A stretch of DNA of 29,146 nucleotides, taken from Phyllobacteriaceae bacterium UBA1940. GTDB lineage: Bacteria > Pseudomonadota > Alphaproteobacteria > Rhizobiales > Rhizobiaceae. The notes below the pieces were generated by a model. The model was not told the DNA's origin and searched no databases. It saw nothing but the letters and a program-made list of their open reading frames with translations. Positions 1 through 8,720 of this stretch are shown here, in pieces. The number at the start of each line of letters is the position of its first letter. Within the stretch, counting starts at the first letter, position 1. Location of the stretch: NCBI GenBank assembly GCA_002336975.1, contig DDFA01000002.1, positions 1 to 29,146 on the forward strand. The letters are read 5' to 3'. Made by a program: the position numbers and the translations under genes.

Positions 1-222
1 CTCGGCGTCAAGGCCGGCGTGGTCGAGAAGTCGGGGGCCTGGTTCTCCTACAATTCCCAGCGCCTGGGGCAGGGGCGCGAAAACGCCAAGGAATTCCTTC
101 GCAACAATCCCGAACTGGCCGCCGAGATCGAAACCTCGCTGCGCCAGAGCGCCGGTCTGATCGCCGATCAGTTCCTGGAAAATGGCGGACCCGGCGATCT
201 CGACGACGCCGCCGAAGGGTGA
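1..222 (+). CDS. recA: RecA recombinase, C-terminal end (5' partial)
   Basis: These are the last 73 codons of RecA, the ATP-dependent strand-exchange protein that also triggers LexA cleavage in the SOS response. The reading frame is open from base 1 and stops with TGA at 220-222. The visible part starts with [18 protein letters not shown], the conserved end of the RecA core, and continues with the [10 protein letters not shown] helix and NPELAAEIE. It ends in an acidic tail (GDLDDAAEG), as usual for RecA. The ATP-binding core lies left of the window. alaS follows in the same direction after a strong terminator, the usual rhizobial arrangement. Identification is secure from the conserved C-terminal core; nothing looks abnormal in the part seen. 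Confidence 0.95.
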   Translation, partial: LGVKAGVVEKSGAWFSYNSQRLGQGRENAKEFLRNNPELAAEIETSLRQSAGLIADQFLENGGPGDLDDAAEG

Positions 223-269
223 CCGCGCCAGGCCTGGCCGGCGTTTGCCGGACAGCCGTTTCATGACAG

Positions 270-302
270 GGCCGCCGGATTGTCCGGCGGCCTTTCGCTT
301 TT
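270..302 (+). terminator. Rho-independent terminator after recA
   Basis: A perfect 10-bp stem (GGCCGCCGGA / TCCGGCGGCC) with a TTG loop is followed directly by TTTCGCTTTT. It lies 47 bp after the recA stop and 83 bp before alaS, so it should separate the two transcripts. Confidence 0.85.
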
Positions 303-384
303 CTGGACAGGCCGCAAGCCGGACGATAGAAGGCGGTTTCCAGTGCCGCTGCATTGAAGCGCGGCGTTCCGCAAAGGCAAGACA

Positions 385-3045
385 ATGAGCGGCGTCAACG
401 AGATACGATCGACCTTCCTCGACTATTTCAGGAAGAATGGCCACGAGGTCGTGCCCTCCAGCCCGCTGGTGCCGCGCAACGACCCGACGCTGATGTTCGC
501 CAATTCGGGCATGGTTCAGTTCAAGAACGTCTTCACCGGCATCGAGAAGCGTCCCTATTCGCGCGCCACCACGGCGCAGAAGAGCGTGCGCGCCGGCGGC
601 AAGCACAATGATCTGGACAATGTCGGCTACACCGCCCGGCATCTGACCTTCTTCGAGATGCTCGGCAATTTTTCCTTCGGCGACTATTTTAAGGATCGCG
701 CCATCGAGCTCGCCTGGAACCTGATCACCAGGGATTTCGGTCTTCCGAAGGACAAGCTGCTGGTCACCGTCTACCACACCGACGATCAGGCGTTCGATCT
801 GTGGAAGAAGGTCGCCGGCCTGCCCGACGACCGCATCATCCGCATCCCGACCTCCGACAATTTCTGGTCGATGGGCGATACCGGCCCCTGCGGCCCGTGC
901 TCGGAAATCTTCATCGACCGCGGCGAGCACATCTGGGGCGGTCCGCCCGGAAGCCCCGAAGAGGACGGCGACCGCTTCCTTGAATTCTGGAACCTGGTCT
1001 TCATGCAGTATGAGCAGGTGACCAGGGACGAGCGCATCGACCTGCCGCGTCCCTCGATCGACACCGGCATGGGCCTGGAGCGCATGGCGTCGATCCTGCA
1101 AGGCGTCGAGAGCGTCTTCGAGACCGACCTGTTCCGCCATCTGATCGACGCCACCGCATCGGCGCTCGGACGTGGACCGTCAGCTGAAACTGTCGCCTCC
1201 TACCGCGTCATCGCCGACCATTTGCGGTCGTCCTGCTTCCTGATCGCCGATGGCGTGCTGCCGTCGAATGAAGGCCGCGGCTACGTGCTTCGCCGCATCA
1301 TGCGCCGCGCCATGCGCCACGGCCAGTTGCTCGGTGCGTCCGAGCCGCTGATGTGGAAGCTGGTTCCCGCGCTGGTTCGCGAAATGGGTCAGGCCTATCC
1401 GGAACTGGTGCGCGGCGAGGCCCTGATCACCGAAACGCTGAAACTCGAGGAAGGCCGCTTCCGCAAGACCCTGTCGCGCGGCCTCACCTTGCTCGACGAG
1501 GCGACATCGTCGATGTCGTCCGGCGACATGCTCGACGGCGAGACCGCGTTCAGGCTCTACGACACCTATGGCTTCCCGCTCGACCTGACGCAGGACGCGC
1601 TGCGCCAGCGCTCGATCTCGGTCAATCTCGACGGTTTTCAGGACGCGATGGAGCGGCAGAAGGCGGAGGCGCGCAAGCACTGGGCCGGTTCGGGCGAGAC
1701 CGGCACCGAAAAAATCTGGTTCGCGCTGCGCGAGCGGTTCGGCGCAACCGAGTTCCTCGGTTACGACACCGAAACCGCCGAAGGCGTGGTGCTGGCGTTG
1801 GTCGGTGATGGCCGCGAGGTCGCCCAGGCCGGCGAAGGCGAACAGGTAGCGGTCATCGTCAACCAGACGCCGTTCTACGGCGAATCCGGCGGCCAGATGG
1901 GCGACACCGGCGTGATGACCGGCGAAGGTTTTTCGTTCACCGTCACCGAAACCCAGAAGAAGGCCGACGGCCTGTTCGTTCACATCGGCACGGTGACCAA
2001 AGGGACCATCAGGACCGGCGCAGCGGTTGAACTGAAGGTCGCTCAGCAACGCCGTGCGCGCCTGCGCTCCAACCATTCGGCGACGCACCTTCTGCACGAG
2101 GCGCTGCGCGAGGTTCTGGGAACGCATGTCGCCCAGAAAGGCTCGCTGGTCGCGCCCGAGCGGCTGCGCTTCGACTTCTCGCACCCCAAGCCGATTTCGG
2201 CCGAGGAGCTTGAGCGTATCGAGCATCTGGCCAACGAGATCATCGTCCAGAACGGCCCGGTGACGACCCGGTTGATGAGCGTCGACGACGCCATCGCCGA
2301 AGGCGCGATGGCGCTGTTCGGCGAAAAATACGGCGACGAGGTTCGCGTCGTGTCGATGGGCATGGCGCTGCATGGCGACAAGGCCAACCGGCCTTATTCG
2401 GTCGAACTGTGCGGCGGCACCCATGTGCGCGCCACCGGCGATATCGGCCTGGTGCGGGTGGTCGGCGAGGGCGCTGTCGCGTCGGGCGTGCCAGGGCTCG
2501 AGGCGCTCACCGGCGAGGCCGCCCGCCACCATCTAGACGAACAAGACCGGCGGCTGAAATCGGTCGCCGCCGCGCTGAAGGTCGGGCCGGCTGAGGTCCT
2601 GGCCCGGGTCGAAAGCCTGGTGGACGAACGCAAGAAGCTTGAACGCGAACTGACTGATGCGCGCAAAAAACTCGCGATGGGCGGCGGCGCGGCCGCGGGC
2701 GAGGGCGGCGCCGCCGAGCAGGTGGCCGGCGTCGGCTTCCTCGGCAAGGCGGTTTCGGGCGTCGCGCCCAAGGACCTCAAGGGCCTGGCCGACGAAGGCA
2801 AGAAGTCGCTCGGCTCGGGCGTCGTCGTCTTTGTCGGCGACGCCGAGGGCAAGGCGTCGGTCGTGGTCGGCGTCACTGACGATCTGGTCAAGCGTTTCAG
2901 CGCTGTCGACCTGGTGCGCGTGGCGTCCACGGCGCTGGGCGGCCAGGGCGGCGGCGGCCGGCCTGACATGGCCCAGGCCGGGGGGCCGGACGCGTCGAAG
3001 GCCGGCGAGGCCATCGACGCCGTCAAGGCCGCAATGCAGGGATAA
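385..3045 (+). CDS. alaS: Alanyl-tRNA synthetase
   Basis: This is the class II synthetase that charges tRNA-Ala in the cytoplasm. The 886 residues are close to the 875 of E. coli AlaRS. The N-terminal catalytic domain contains the [18 protein letters not shown] and [15 protein letters not shown] signatures. The editing domain keeps the zinc/editing residues H564 and H568 (NHSATH) and C676 and H680 (CGGTH). A DHHA1-type coiled-coil and C-Ala domain follow, ending in a Gly-rich [16 protein letters not shown] stretch. The ATG at 385 is supported by AAAGG at 373-377 with 7 nt spacing, and the protein begins with the expected short helix before STFLDYF. The convergent TetR gene begins only 24 bp beyond the stop, with no clear terminator between them. 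No defects are visible. Confidence 0.98.
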   Translation: MSGVNEIRSTFLDYFRKNGHEVVPSSPLVPRNDPTLMFANSGMVQFKNVFTGIEKRPYSRATTAQKSVRAGGKHNDLDNVGYTARHLTFFEMLGNFSFGDYFKDRAIELAWNLITRDFGLPKDKLLVTVYHTDDQAFDLWKKVAGLPDDRIIRIPTSDNFWSMGDTGPCGPCSEIFIDRGEHIWGGPPGSPEEDGDRFLEFWNLVFMQYEQVTRDERIDLPRPSIDTGMGLERMASILQGVESVFETDLFRHLIDATASALGRGPSAETVASYRVIADHLRSSCFLIADGVLPSNEGRGYVLRRIMRRAMRHGQLLGASEPLMWKLVPALVREMGQAYPELVRGEALITETLKLEEGRFRKTLSRGLTLLDEATSSMSSGDMLDGETAFRLYDTYGFPLDLTQDALRQRSISVNLDGFQDAMERQKAEARKHWAGSGETGTEKIWFALRERFGATEFLGYDTETAEGVVLALVGDGREVAQAGEGEQVAVIVNQTPFYGESGGQMGDTGVMTGEGFSFTVTETQKKADGLFVHIGTVTKGTIRTGAAVELKVAQQRRARLRSNHSATHLLHEALREVLGTHVAQKGSLVAPERLRFDFSHPKPISAEELERIEHLANEIIVQNGPVTTRLMSVDDAIAEGAMALFGEKYGDEVRVVSMGMALHGDKANRPYSVELCGGTHVRATGDIGLVRVVGEGAVASGVPGLEALTGEAARHHLDEQDRRLKSVAAALKVGPAEVLARVESLVDERKKLERELTDARKKLAMGGGAAAGEGGAAEQVAGVGFLGKAVSGVAPKDLKGLADEGKKSLGSGVVVFVGDAEGKASVVVGVTDDLVKRFSAVDLVRVASTALGGQGGGGRPDMAQAGGPDASKAGEAIDAVKAAMQG

Positions 3046-3069
3046 GGCGACCGCCGCGCCGCGCTTGCG

Positions 3070-3714
3070 TCAGACCAGCGCCGGCAGCAGCCGGCGGACC
3101 TCGTCGCGCAACCGGTCGACGGCGGTTGCGTCGCCTTCCAGTTGTTCCAGCAGGTGCTTTTGGAACAGGCCGTCCAGAAGCGCGTAGAGCGAACGATTCG
3201 AAACCCGGATATCGCGCCCGGACAACGCCGACAGGCGATGGGCCACGCGCGCGATCATGTCTTCGAGCAATTGGTCGATTTCGAGCACCTGTTGCCGGAA
3301 CGCGTCTTCAAACAGCGCCTGCGAACGCAGATCGTACCACAGACGGTGCATGTGCGGCTCGTCGCGCAGCGTCTCTCCCAGCTTGGCCAGAAACCGGTCC
3401 ATCAGTTCGCCGGCGGTCTGCGATGTCTCGACGATCACGTCGTATCGCTTGGCGCAACTCGATTTGTAATTGTGAACCGCGCACAGGATCAGGTCGATCT
3501 TGTCCGAAAAATAGTAATGAAAAACGCCATGCGTGAAGTCGCATTTCTGGGCGATCTCGCGCAGGCTGGTGCGGGCATAGCCGAGTTCGGCCAGCGTCGC
3601 GAGCGCAGCATCCGCCAGTTCGGAACGCCTGAGCTCGAACTTGCCGATCCGCCGATGACGCGAGCGGGTGTTGGAGTCGCGATCTGCGCTCCGCAATTGG
3701 GTACACGTGTCCAT
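3070..3714 (-). CDS. TetR/AcrR-family transcriptional regulator
   Basis: This is a one-component repressor-type protein of 214 residues. The N-terminal TetR helix-turn-helix lies at about residues 30-75, where 'ELADAALATLAELGYARTSL' is followed by 'REIAQKCDFTHGVFHYYFSDK', the standard TetR DNA-binding layout. The rest is an all-helical ligand/dimer domain that looks similar to BetI-type C-terminal domains, but the ligand cannot be read from sequence. I prefer the ATG at 3714 because GGAG lies just upstream; an upstream in-frame TTG at 3741 would add 9 residues. The N-terminus is basic, with a run of Arg and His before the HTH. The gene is monocistronic and convergent with alaS. Two overlapping palindromes about 90-115 bp upstream are candidate operators, so autoregulation is plausible. 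The target genes are unknown. Confidence 0.88.
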   Translation of the reverse strand: MDTCTQLRSADRDSNTRSRHRRIGKFELRRSELADAALATLAELGYARTSLREIAQKCDFTHGVFHYYFSDKIDLILCAVHNYKSSCAKRYDVIVETSQTAGELMDRFLAKLGETLRDEPHMHRLWYDLRSQALFEDAFRQQVLEIDQLLEDMIARVAHRLSALSGRDIRVSNRSLYALLDGLFQKHLLEQLEGDATAVDRLRDEVRRLLPALV

Positions 3715-3802
3715 TCGACTCCAACTGCAAGCGACTCGCAAACAGATGCGGGACTATTCATACCGGTGAACCACTTTTTCAAACACTGGTCAAGAATCGC
3801 CC

Positions 3803-3830
3803 TTGACAGCTGTCAAAAGATCATTTGACA
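3803..3830. promoter_or_regulatory. Two overlapping palindromes, candidate TetR operator
   Basis: Positions 3803-3816 form a perfect 14-bp palindrome, TTGACAGCTGTCAA. It shares its right half with a second 20-bp near-palindrome at 3811-3830 (TGTCAAA-N6-TTTGACA core, one mismatched pair). They lie about 90 bp upstream of the TetR start. This layout fits side-by-side dimer sites for a TetR regulator. Assignment to the adjacent regulator is inference. Confidence 0.5.
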
Positions 3831-4008
3831 CTTGGAAAAATTGCGATTCCAGGCGGTCCGCTGTCGCCGGGTGCAGCGATCGAGGGGCTCGCGTCAAGCA
3901 GTCGGAAGTTGACTGAACCGGCAGGGTCGCCGGAACGTTTGTGGACGAAATTGAAGTCGCGCTGATGACCCCCGAAGCGCGCGGCATATTGCCGGTCCGG
4001 GTTTGCTT

Positions 4009-4049
4009 GCGGGCGGCGTGCTCCCTTAGCGCCGTCCGCCTTTTCTTTT
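4009..4049 (+). terminator. Terminator-like hairpin with no obvious upstream plus-strand gene
   Basis: The stem GCGGGCGGCG / CGCCGTCCGC (10 bp, one G:U pair) has an 11-nt loop and is followed by C then TTTTCTTTT. It points along the plus strand. The only neighbouring genes, TetR and GST, are on the minus strand, and no convincing plus-strand ORF ends here. The rest of the 363-bp gap (3715-4077) holds the palindromes at 3803-3830 and no supported gene. It may end an unannotated small RNA. Confidence 0.5.
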
Positions 4050-4077
4050 GCATCGCGAAGTTGCGCCTGGCCGCTCG

Positions 4078-4710
4078 TCAGTCCTGCGTCGCCGCAAAGG
4101 AAGGGCGGGCCGACATCGCGGCCCACCAGGCGCTCAGCCGCGGCTGGCGCTTGATCATCGCCGCGCCTTCCGGCGTCTTGAGAAAATAGGCGAACATCGG
4201 CGCCGCGTGCAGGTCGGCCAGCGAAAGCGTGTCGCCGGCCAGCCAGGTTGAGCCGGGCACAAGCGTTTCAAGCACGTCCAGACAGGTTTGCGCCACCGGC
4301 AGCCCCGCCGCGATCCTTGCCTCGTCGCTCGGCTTGCCGTCGCGGGGATTGGATACCCTCTCGACATAGATGTCCCAGACCATTGCCCGATAGGCATAGG
4401 CGTCGAGCAGGCCGGTCGCCTGGTTCATCCGCGCGCGGTCGCGCGGCGCGTCGGGCTGCAGGCGTGGCCCCGCAAACGCCTCGTCGACATAGCGCGTGAT
4501 GGCGGCGGTCTCGAAGATCGTCATGCCATCGTGCTCGAAAGCCGGGATTTTGCCGAACGGGTGGCGCGAAAGATGCGCCGTCGGCGGCCCGCCATCGGCA
4601 AAGACATCGACGGGGACCAGTTGATAGCCGACGCCCTTTTCGGCGAGCGTCAGCCGGACGATGCGCACATAGACGCTGTAGGGCGCGCCGAAGACGATCG
4701 GCTCGCTCAC
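4078..4710 (-). CDS. Glutathione S-transferase family protein
   Basis: This 210-residue cytosolic protein has the two-domain GST layout. The N-terminal thioredoxin-like domain spans about residues 1-80, with the strand-loop start IVFGAPYSVYVRIVRLTLAEKG, the cis-Pro region 'GKIPAFEHDG' and the glutathione-binding 'FETAAITRYVDE' helix. The all-alpha C-terminal domain contains 'LAGDTLSLADLHAAPMFAYF', the conserved N-capping/hydrophobic staple region. A Ser/Tyr pair near residues 11-12 could activate glutathione; substrate and class cannot be fixed. The start codon is GTG, 5 bp after the icd stop, without a strong Shine-Dalgarno sequence. It is therefore probably co-transcribed and perhaps translationally coupled to icd. 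Confidence 0.88.
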   Translation of the reverse strand: MSEPIVFGAPYSVYVRIVRLTLAEKGVGYQLVPVDVFADGGPPTAHLSRHPFGKIPAFEHDGMTIFETAAITRYVDEAFAGPRLQPDAPRDRARMNQATGLLDAYAYRAMVWDIYVERVSNPRDGKPSDEARIAAGLPVAQTCLDVLETLVPGSTWLAGDTLSLADLHAAPMFAYFLKTPEGAAMIKRQPRLSAWWAAMSARPSFAATQD

Positions 4711-4715
4711 CTGGC

Positions 4716-5927
4716 TTACGCCATCGCCTTCTGCAGGTTCTCGTCGATCTTGTCGAGGAAACCGGTGGTCGACAGCCAGGGCTGGTCGGGGCCGATCAGA
4801 AGCGCCAGATCCTTGGTCATGAAACCGCTTTCGACGGTCTGGATGCAGACCTTTTCCAACGTCGCGGCGAACTTGGCCAATTTCTCGTTGTCGTCGAGCT
4901 TGGCGCGGTGGGCGAGGCCGCGCGTCCAGGCGAAGATCGACGCAATCGAGTTGGTCGAGGTTTCCTCGCCCTTCTGGTGCTGGCGAAAGTGGCGCGTCAC
5001 CGTGCCGTGGGCGGCCTCGGCCTCGACCGTCTTGCCGTCGGGCGTCAGCAGCACCGAGGTCATCAGACCGAGCGAGCCGAAGCCTTGCGCCACCGTGTCG
5101 GACTGCACGTCGCCGTCATAGTTCTTGCACGCCCAGATATAGCCGCCTTCCCACTTCAGCGACGACGCCACCATGTCGTCGATCAGGCGGTGTTCGTAGA
5201 TCAGCTTGCGGCTCTTGTATTCGGCCGCGAATTCCTTGTCGAACACCTCCTGGAAGATGTCCTTGAAGCGGCCGTCATAGGCCTTGAGGATGGTGTTCTT
5301 GGTCGACAGATACACCGGATAATTCCGCTGCAGGCCATAGTTGAACGAGGCGCGGGCGAAATCGCGGATCGACTCGTCGAGATTGTACATGCCCATCGCC
5401 ACGCCGGCGCCGGGCGCGTCGAACACTTCGTGCTCGATCACGGCGCCGTCTTCGCCGACGAACTTGATCGTCAGCTTGCCCTTGCCCGGGAATCTGAAGT
5501 CGGTCGCCTTGTACTGGTCGCCGAATGCGTGGCGGCCAACGACGATCGGCTTGGTCCAGCCGGGCACCAGCCGCGGCACGTTCTTCATGATGATCGGCTC
5601 GCGGAAGATCACGCCGCCCAAAATGTTGCGGATCGTGCCGTTGGGGCTCTTCCACATCTTCTTGAGCTTGAATTCCTCGACGCGGGCCTCGTCGGGGGTA
5701 ATGGTCGCGCATTTGACGCCGACGCCATACTTCTTGATCGCGTTGGCGGCGTCGATCGTCACCTGGTCGTTGGTCTGGTCGCGATACTCGACGCCGAGGT
5801 CATAATAATGCAGGTCGATATCGAGATAAGGCAGGATCAGCTTGTCCTTGATCAATTGCCAGATGATGCGCGTCATCTCGTCGCCATCGAGTTCGACGAC
5901 GGGGTTTGCCACCTTGATCTTCGACAT
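4716..5927 (-). CDS. icd: NADP-dependent isocitrate dehydrogenase
   Basis: This TCA-cycle enzyme oxidatively decarboxylates isocitrate to 2-oxoglutarate with NADP+. The length (403 residues) and sequence fit the eukaryote-like homodimeric subfamily found in rhizobia rather than the E. coli type. Visible hallmarks are [20 protein letters not shown] at the N-terminus, the substrate loop SPNGTIR at residues 94-100 with further Arg residues to 109, [21 protein letters not shown], and the metal/cofactor region around [20 protein letters not shown] and AAHGTVTRH. An in-frame ATG lies farther upstream (5978), but the conserved family start and a GAGG box 9 nt upstream favour 5927. The leader contains a terminator-like hairpin ending 17 bp before the start codon. 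A GST gene follows 5 bp downstream. Confidence 0.97.
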   Translation of the reverse strand: MSKIKVANPVVELDGDEMTRIIWQLIKDKLILPYLDIDLHYYDLGVEYRDQTNDQVTIDAANAIKKYGVGVKCATITPDEARVEEFKLKKMWKSPNGTIRNILGGVIFREPIIMKNVPRLVPGWTKPIVVGRHAFGDQYKATDFRFPGKGKLTIKFVGEDGAVIEHEVFDAPGAGVAMGMYNLDESIRDFARASFNYGLQRNYPVYLSTKNTILKAYDGRFKDIFQEVFDKEFAAEYKSRKLIYEHRLIDDMVASSLKWEGGYIWACKNYDGDVQSDTVAQGFGSLGLMTSVLLTPDGKTVEAEAAHGTVTRHFRQHQKGEETSTNSIASIFAWTRGLAHRAKLDDNEKLAKFAATLEKVCIQTVESGFMTKDLALLIGPDQPWLSTTGFLDKIDENLQKAMA

Positions 5928-5944
5928 GAATTGCTGCCTCGCGC

Positions 5945-5967
5945 AAAAAGGCGCCGGGACCGGCGCC
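5945..5967 (-). terminator. Terminator-shaped hairpin in the icd leader (possible attenuator)
   Basis: On the minus strand GGCGCCGG-TC-CCGGCGCC (positions 5967-5950) is followed at once by TTTTT (5949-5945). The U-run ends 17 nt before the icd ATG, upstream of the GAGG ribosome-binding site. If transcription starts at the promoter proposed at 5993-6020, RNA polymerase must pass this structure to reach icd. Confidence 0.55.
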
Positions 5968-5992
5968 GCGGTTACCATTAAGAGTCTGCGGC

Positions 5993-6020
5993 CCTATAAC
6001 ACCGGGTGGCGACAAGGCAA
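5993..6020 (-). promoter_or_regulatory. Candidate sigma-70-type promoter for icd
   Basis: Reading the minus strand, TTGCCT (6020-6015) and TATAGG (5998-5993) are separated by 16 nt. The -10 lies about 65 bp before the icd ATG. The match is moderate and made by eye. Confidence 0.35.
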
Positions 6021-6169
6021 AGTCGCCGAATGTCTCATAGGGCGCGTCGCCCGGCAAAACCGGCAAAAAGCCGCCTCATGCGCCCTTGACGGCGGCCCGC
6101 GCCGCTGTGAGGCTTTTGCTTCATCGGGCGCGCGCTGGTCTGCGGCGTGCCGGCACGGGAGACGGTGGT

Positions 6170-7057
6170 GTGATTTCCTTTTCCTCATTCGACGCCGGCG
6201 ACGTGACGCTCAACGTCGCCACCTCCGGCGATCCCTCCGCGACGCCGGTCATCTGCCTGCACGGTTTTCCGGAATACTGGGCCGCATGGCGCGAGGTAAT
6301 GCTGGATCTTGCGCGCGATCATTTCGTCATCGCGCCCGACCAGCGCGGCTATAACACGTCATCAAAACCTGTCGAACTGGCGGCCTACAAGGGCAGGGCG
6401 CTGGCCGCCGACATCGCCGCGCTGGCCGATCACTATTCGCCCGGCCGCCCCGTGGCGCTTGCCGGTCACGACTGGGGCGCGTCGGTCGCCTACGCCGTCG
6501 CTTTCCTTTACCCTGAAAAGCTGTCCCACCTGATCATCGCCAATGGCGTCCATCCGGTCTGTTTCCAGCGTGCGATTTTTGACGATCCCGCCCAGCGCGC
6601 CGCCAGCCAGTATATCAACAGACTGCGCGATCCGGCGACCGACGCGCGCCTGCTGGAGGATGGCTGCCGCCGCGCCTTCCGCATGATCGAAGGATTTTCG
6701 CCGGCGCCCTGGCTGACGGGCGCGACCCGCGACGGCTATCGCGCCGCGTGGAGCCAGCCCGGCGCGATGACCGCGATGCTGAACTGGTATCGCGCCTCGC
6801 CGGTCGTCGTGCCGCCGCCCAGTGCGCCTGCGCCTGCGTCGGCTCTTCTCCATGCGGACATGTCGGCTTTTCGCGTCTTCTGCCCGCATCTGTTGATCTG
6901 GGGCGACGCCGACCAGGCGCTGCGGCAGAGTTCCCATGCGGACCTTGGCCAGTTCGCGCCCGACCTGCGCATCGAGCATGTCGACGGCGCGACGCACTGG
7001 ATCCTGCACGAAAAGCCGGCGCAGGTCGCCTTGGCGATACGCCGGTTCCTTGGCTGA
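6170..7057 (+). CDS. Alpha/beta hydrolase, epoxide-hydrolase-like
   Basis: This 295-residue soluble alpha/beta-fold hydrolase shows the epoxide-hydrolase pattern. It has the oxyanion loop HGFPEYW at residues 31-37, the nucleophile Asp101 in GHDWG, a charge-relay Asp in WGDADQA (residues 246/248) and catalytic His276 in 'GATHWILHEKP'. An Asp nucleophile points to epoxide hydrolase or a related dehalogenase rather than a Ser esterase; GHDWG favours epoxide hydrolase. A Pro/Ala-rich loop (VVVPPPSAPAPASA, about 212-225) sits in the cap-to-core linker. I chose the GTG at 6170 because GGGAGA at 6157-6162 gives 7 nt spacing. An in-frame ATG at 6086 would add 28 Arg/Ala-rich residues unlike the family. 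The gene is divergent from icd and is followed by the cytochrome c peroxidase pseudogene in the same direction. Confidence 0.85.
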   Translation: MISFSSFDAGDVTLNVATSGDPSATPVICLHGFPEYWAAWREVMLDLARDHFVIAPDQRGYNTSSKPVELAAYKGRALAADIAALADHYSPGRPVALAGHDWGASVAYAVAFLYPEKLSHLIIANGVHPVCFQRAIFDDPAQRAASQYINRLRDPATDARLLEDGCRRAFRMIEGFSPAPWLTGATRDGYRAAWSQPGAMTAMLNWYRASPVVVPPPSAPAPASALLHADMSAFRVFCPHLLIWGDADQALRQSSHADLGQFAPDLRIEHVDGATHWILHEKPAQVALAIRRFLG

Positions 7058-7186
7058 GGCGCCGACGGCGAAAGGTTGCGGCGGGCTGGAAAAGATAGAT
7101 GATTTTCGCTGAAACTATTGGCAAAAATCAAAAATGCCGCCCGGCGCGGGTTCATCATGAGCACGTTCAGACAAGGGAAATGTGCC

Positions 7187-8153
7187 ATGAAACGGATGAC
7201 AAAAACGCTGCTTGCAGCGGCGGTTGCGAGTGCGGCGCTGGTGAGTGTGGCGGGGGCCGCCGATGATCTGGGAGCCCAGGCGGCGGAGACGTTCAAGGCG
7301 CTGCCGTCCACGGTGCCTGCGGTGAAGGACAATCCGATCACGCCCGACAAGATCGCCTTGGGCAAAACGTTGTTTTTCGACACCCGCATGTCCAGATCCG
7401 GCGTGTTCTCTTGCAATTCCTGCCACAGCCTGGCGACCGGCGGCGACGACAATCTGGAAACCTCCATCGGCCACGGATGGCTGAAGGGGCCACGCAATGC
7501 GCCCACCGTCCTCAATGCGGTGTTCAACGAGGCGCAGTTCTGGGACGGCCGCGCCGAGGACCTGAAAGCGCAGGCGAAAGGCCCGGTCCAGGCCGGCGTC
7601 GAGATGGCCAACACGCCGGACCAGGTGCTGAAGACGTTGAACTCGATGCCGCAATATGTCGTATGGTTCAAGTCGGCGTTCCCGGGCGAGACCGATCCGG
7701 TGTCCTTCGACAATTTCGCAAAGGCGATCGAAGCCTTTGAGGCCACGTTGATCACGCCCGCGCCGTTCGACGCCTATCTCAACGGCGTCAATCTGGGCGG
7801 CACCGGATATTACCCGTTCGGTCTTGTCGAAAAGCCGGGCGCCGATGTGCTGCCTGAGGCCGACAGGGGCCGGTTCTCGGTGACCAAGACGGCCGACGAT
7901 TCCTACGTGTTCCGCGCCGCTGCGCAACATCGCGCTCACCGCGCCCTATTTCCATTCCGGCAAGGTCTGGGACCTGAGGCAGGCGGTCGGGATCATGGGC
8001 GAGGCCCAGTTGGGCCAGAAACTGAGCGAGGAGGACGAAGGCAAGATCGTCGCCTTCCTGCAATCGCTGACCGGCCAGGCGCCTGAGGTCACCTATCCGG
8101 TGCTGCCGCCTGAAACGGCGGACACGCCACGGCCGACGGGCGAAGTGAAGTGA
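7187..8153 (+). pseudogene. Di-heme cytochrome c peroxidase, inactivated by deletion and frameshift
   Basis: The intact family is a periplasmic enzyme that reduces H2O2 using two c-type hemes. The start at 7187 (AAGGG upstream) gives a clean Sec signal peptide, MKRMTKTLLAAAV...AGAAD, followed by the first heme site CNSCH in 'FSCNSCHSLATGG'. Two lesions are visible. At 7781-7786 'DAYLNG' runs straight into 'VNLGGTGYYPFG', so the segment that normally carries the second CxxCH, ending in '..CHNGVNLGG', is missing in frame. Near 7916-7920 the frame breaks after 'YVFRA'. The homologous continuation 'LRNIALTAPYFHSGKVWDL' resumes in the next frame from 7920 and runs to TGA at 8151-8153. Uncorrected, the original frame ends at 8086. 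With one heme and part of the catalytic region lost, function is unlikely. Confidence 0.85.
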
Positions 8154-8171
8154 CCGGATGCCCATAGCCTG

Positions 8172-8286
8172 CCGGCTGGCGACGCCAGCCGGGCGGGCGC
8201 GAGGGGGGGGCTATGAGGGAGAAGCCGCCCTTCCGTCCCTGCCGGGCGAACCCGGTCGTTTGCGCCCGCGTCCCTGCCGCAAACGA
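8172..8286. other. Two hairpin-forming inverted repeats between genes
   Basis: Between the peroxidase pseudogene and the convergent TfoX gene there is a 10-bp inverted repeat with a 1-nt centre at 8172-8192 (CCGGCTGGCG / CGCCAGCCGG). A 9-bp perfect stem with a 13-nt loop follows at 8256-8286 (TCGTTTGCG / CGCAAACGA). Neither has a T-run, so simple intrinsic termination is uncertain. A G8 run lies at about 8203-8210. Confidence 0.45.
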
Positions 8287-8288
8287 CA

Positions 8289-8645
8289 CTATTTGGCCCT
8301 GGCCGGCCTTTTCGGTTTCGGCGCTTTCGGCGGCATCGGGCCGACATAATTGGTCGCCAGCGCGATCCAGCGTTTCAGCGCCGGATCGCTCAATTCGTCG
8401 CCATGGACGACGACAAAATCCTTCATCTGACGGCCTGACATCACCATGCGCGCGACGCCGTCCATCTTCAGCGCCGCCGGCATCTGGTCGCCGCCAAGCC
8501 GCGCCAGCATCGACCCGTCGCGCATCGAACAGACCAGCATGTTGCCGTTCAGCATGAAGCAGACGCCGCCGAACATCCTGACCTCAGAAATGTTGGGATC
8601 GCCGTCGAGCGAGGCGCGGATGCGTTCCTGCAGTTCGGCTGTCAT
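8289..8645 (-). CDS. TfoX/Sxy N-terminal-domain protein
   Basis: This 118-residue single-domain protein has the TfoX N-terminal fold. The typical pattern is visible as 'EVRMFGGVCFMLNGNMLVCSM', then a basic strand 'DGSMLARLGG' and 'ARMVMSGRQMKDFVVVHGDEL'. In gammaproteobacteria TfoX/Sxy proteins act in competence. Stand-alone N-domain proteins in alphaproteobacteria have no settled role, so no function is assigned. The C-terminus is a basic Pro/Lys tail (PPKAPKPKRPARAK). The ATG at 8645 is the natural start. The gene is divergent from trmJ, with 75 bp between the start codons to share promoters. Confidence 0.82.
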   Translation of the reverse strand: MTAELQERIRASLDGDPNISEVRMFGGVCFMLNGNMLVCSMRDGSMLARLGGDQMPAALKMDGVARMVMSGRQMKDFVVVHGDELSDPALKRWIALATNYVGPMPPKAPKPKRPARAK

Positions 8646-8720
8646 TGTTTCGCCTCGCCTTCTTTTTCGCGTTCGACTATGGCAGGGACGGCGAGCCGCC
8701 GCAATTTACGAACGTCTTTC

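Noticed and set aside
1180..2532. 450-residue minus-strand ORF opposite alaS
   Set aside because: It is antisense to a fully conserved AlaRS and its sequence is the Arg/His/Leu-rich pattern of high-GC shadow frames.
3790..4126. Minus-strand ORFs of 87 and 101 residues between TetR and GST
   Set aside because: No domain, no ribosome-binding site seen, and they span the palindromes and the orphan terminator; treated as non-coding.
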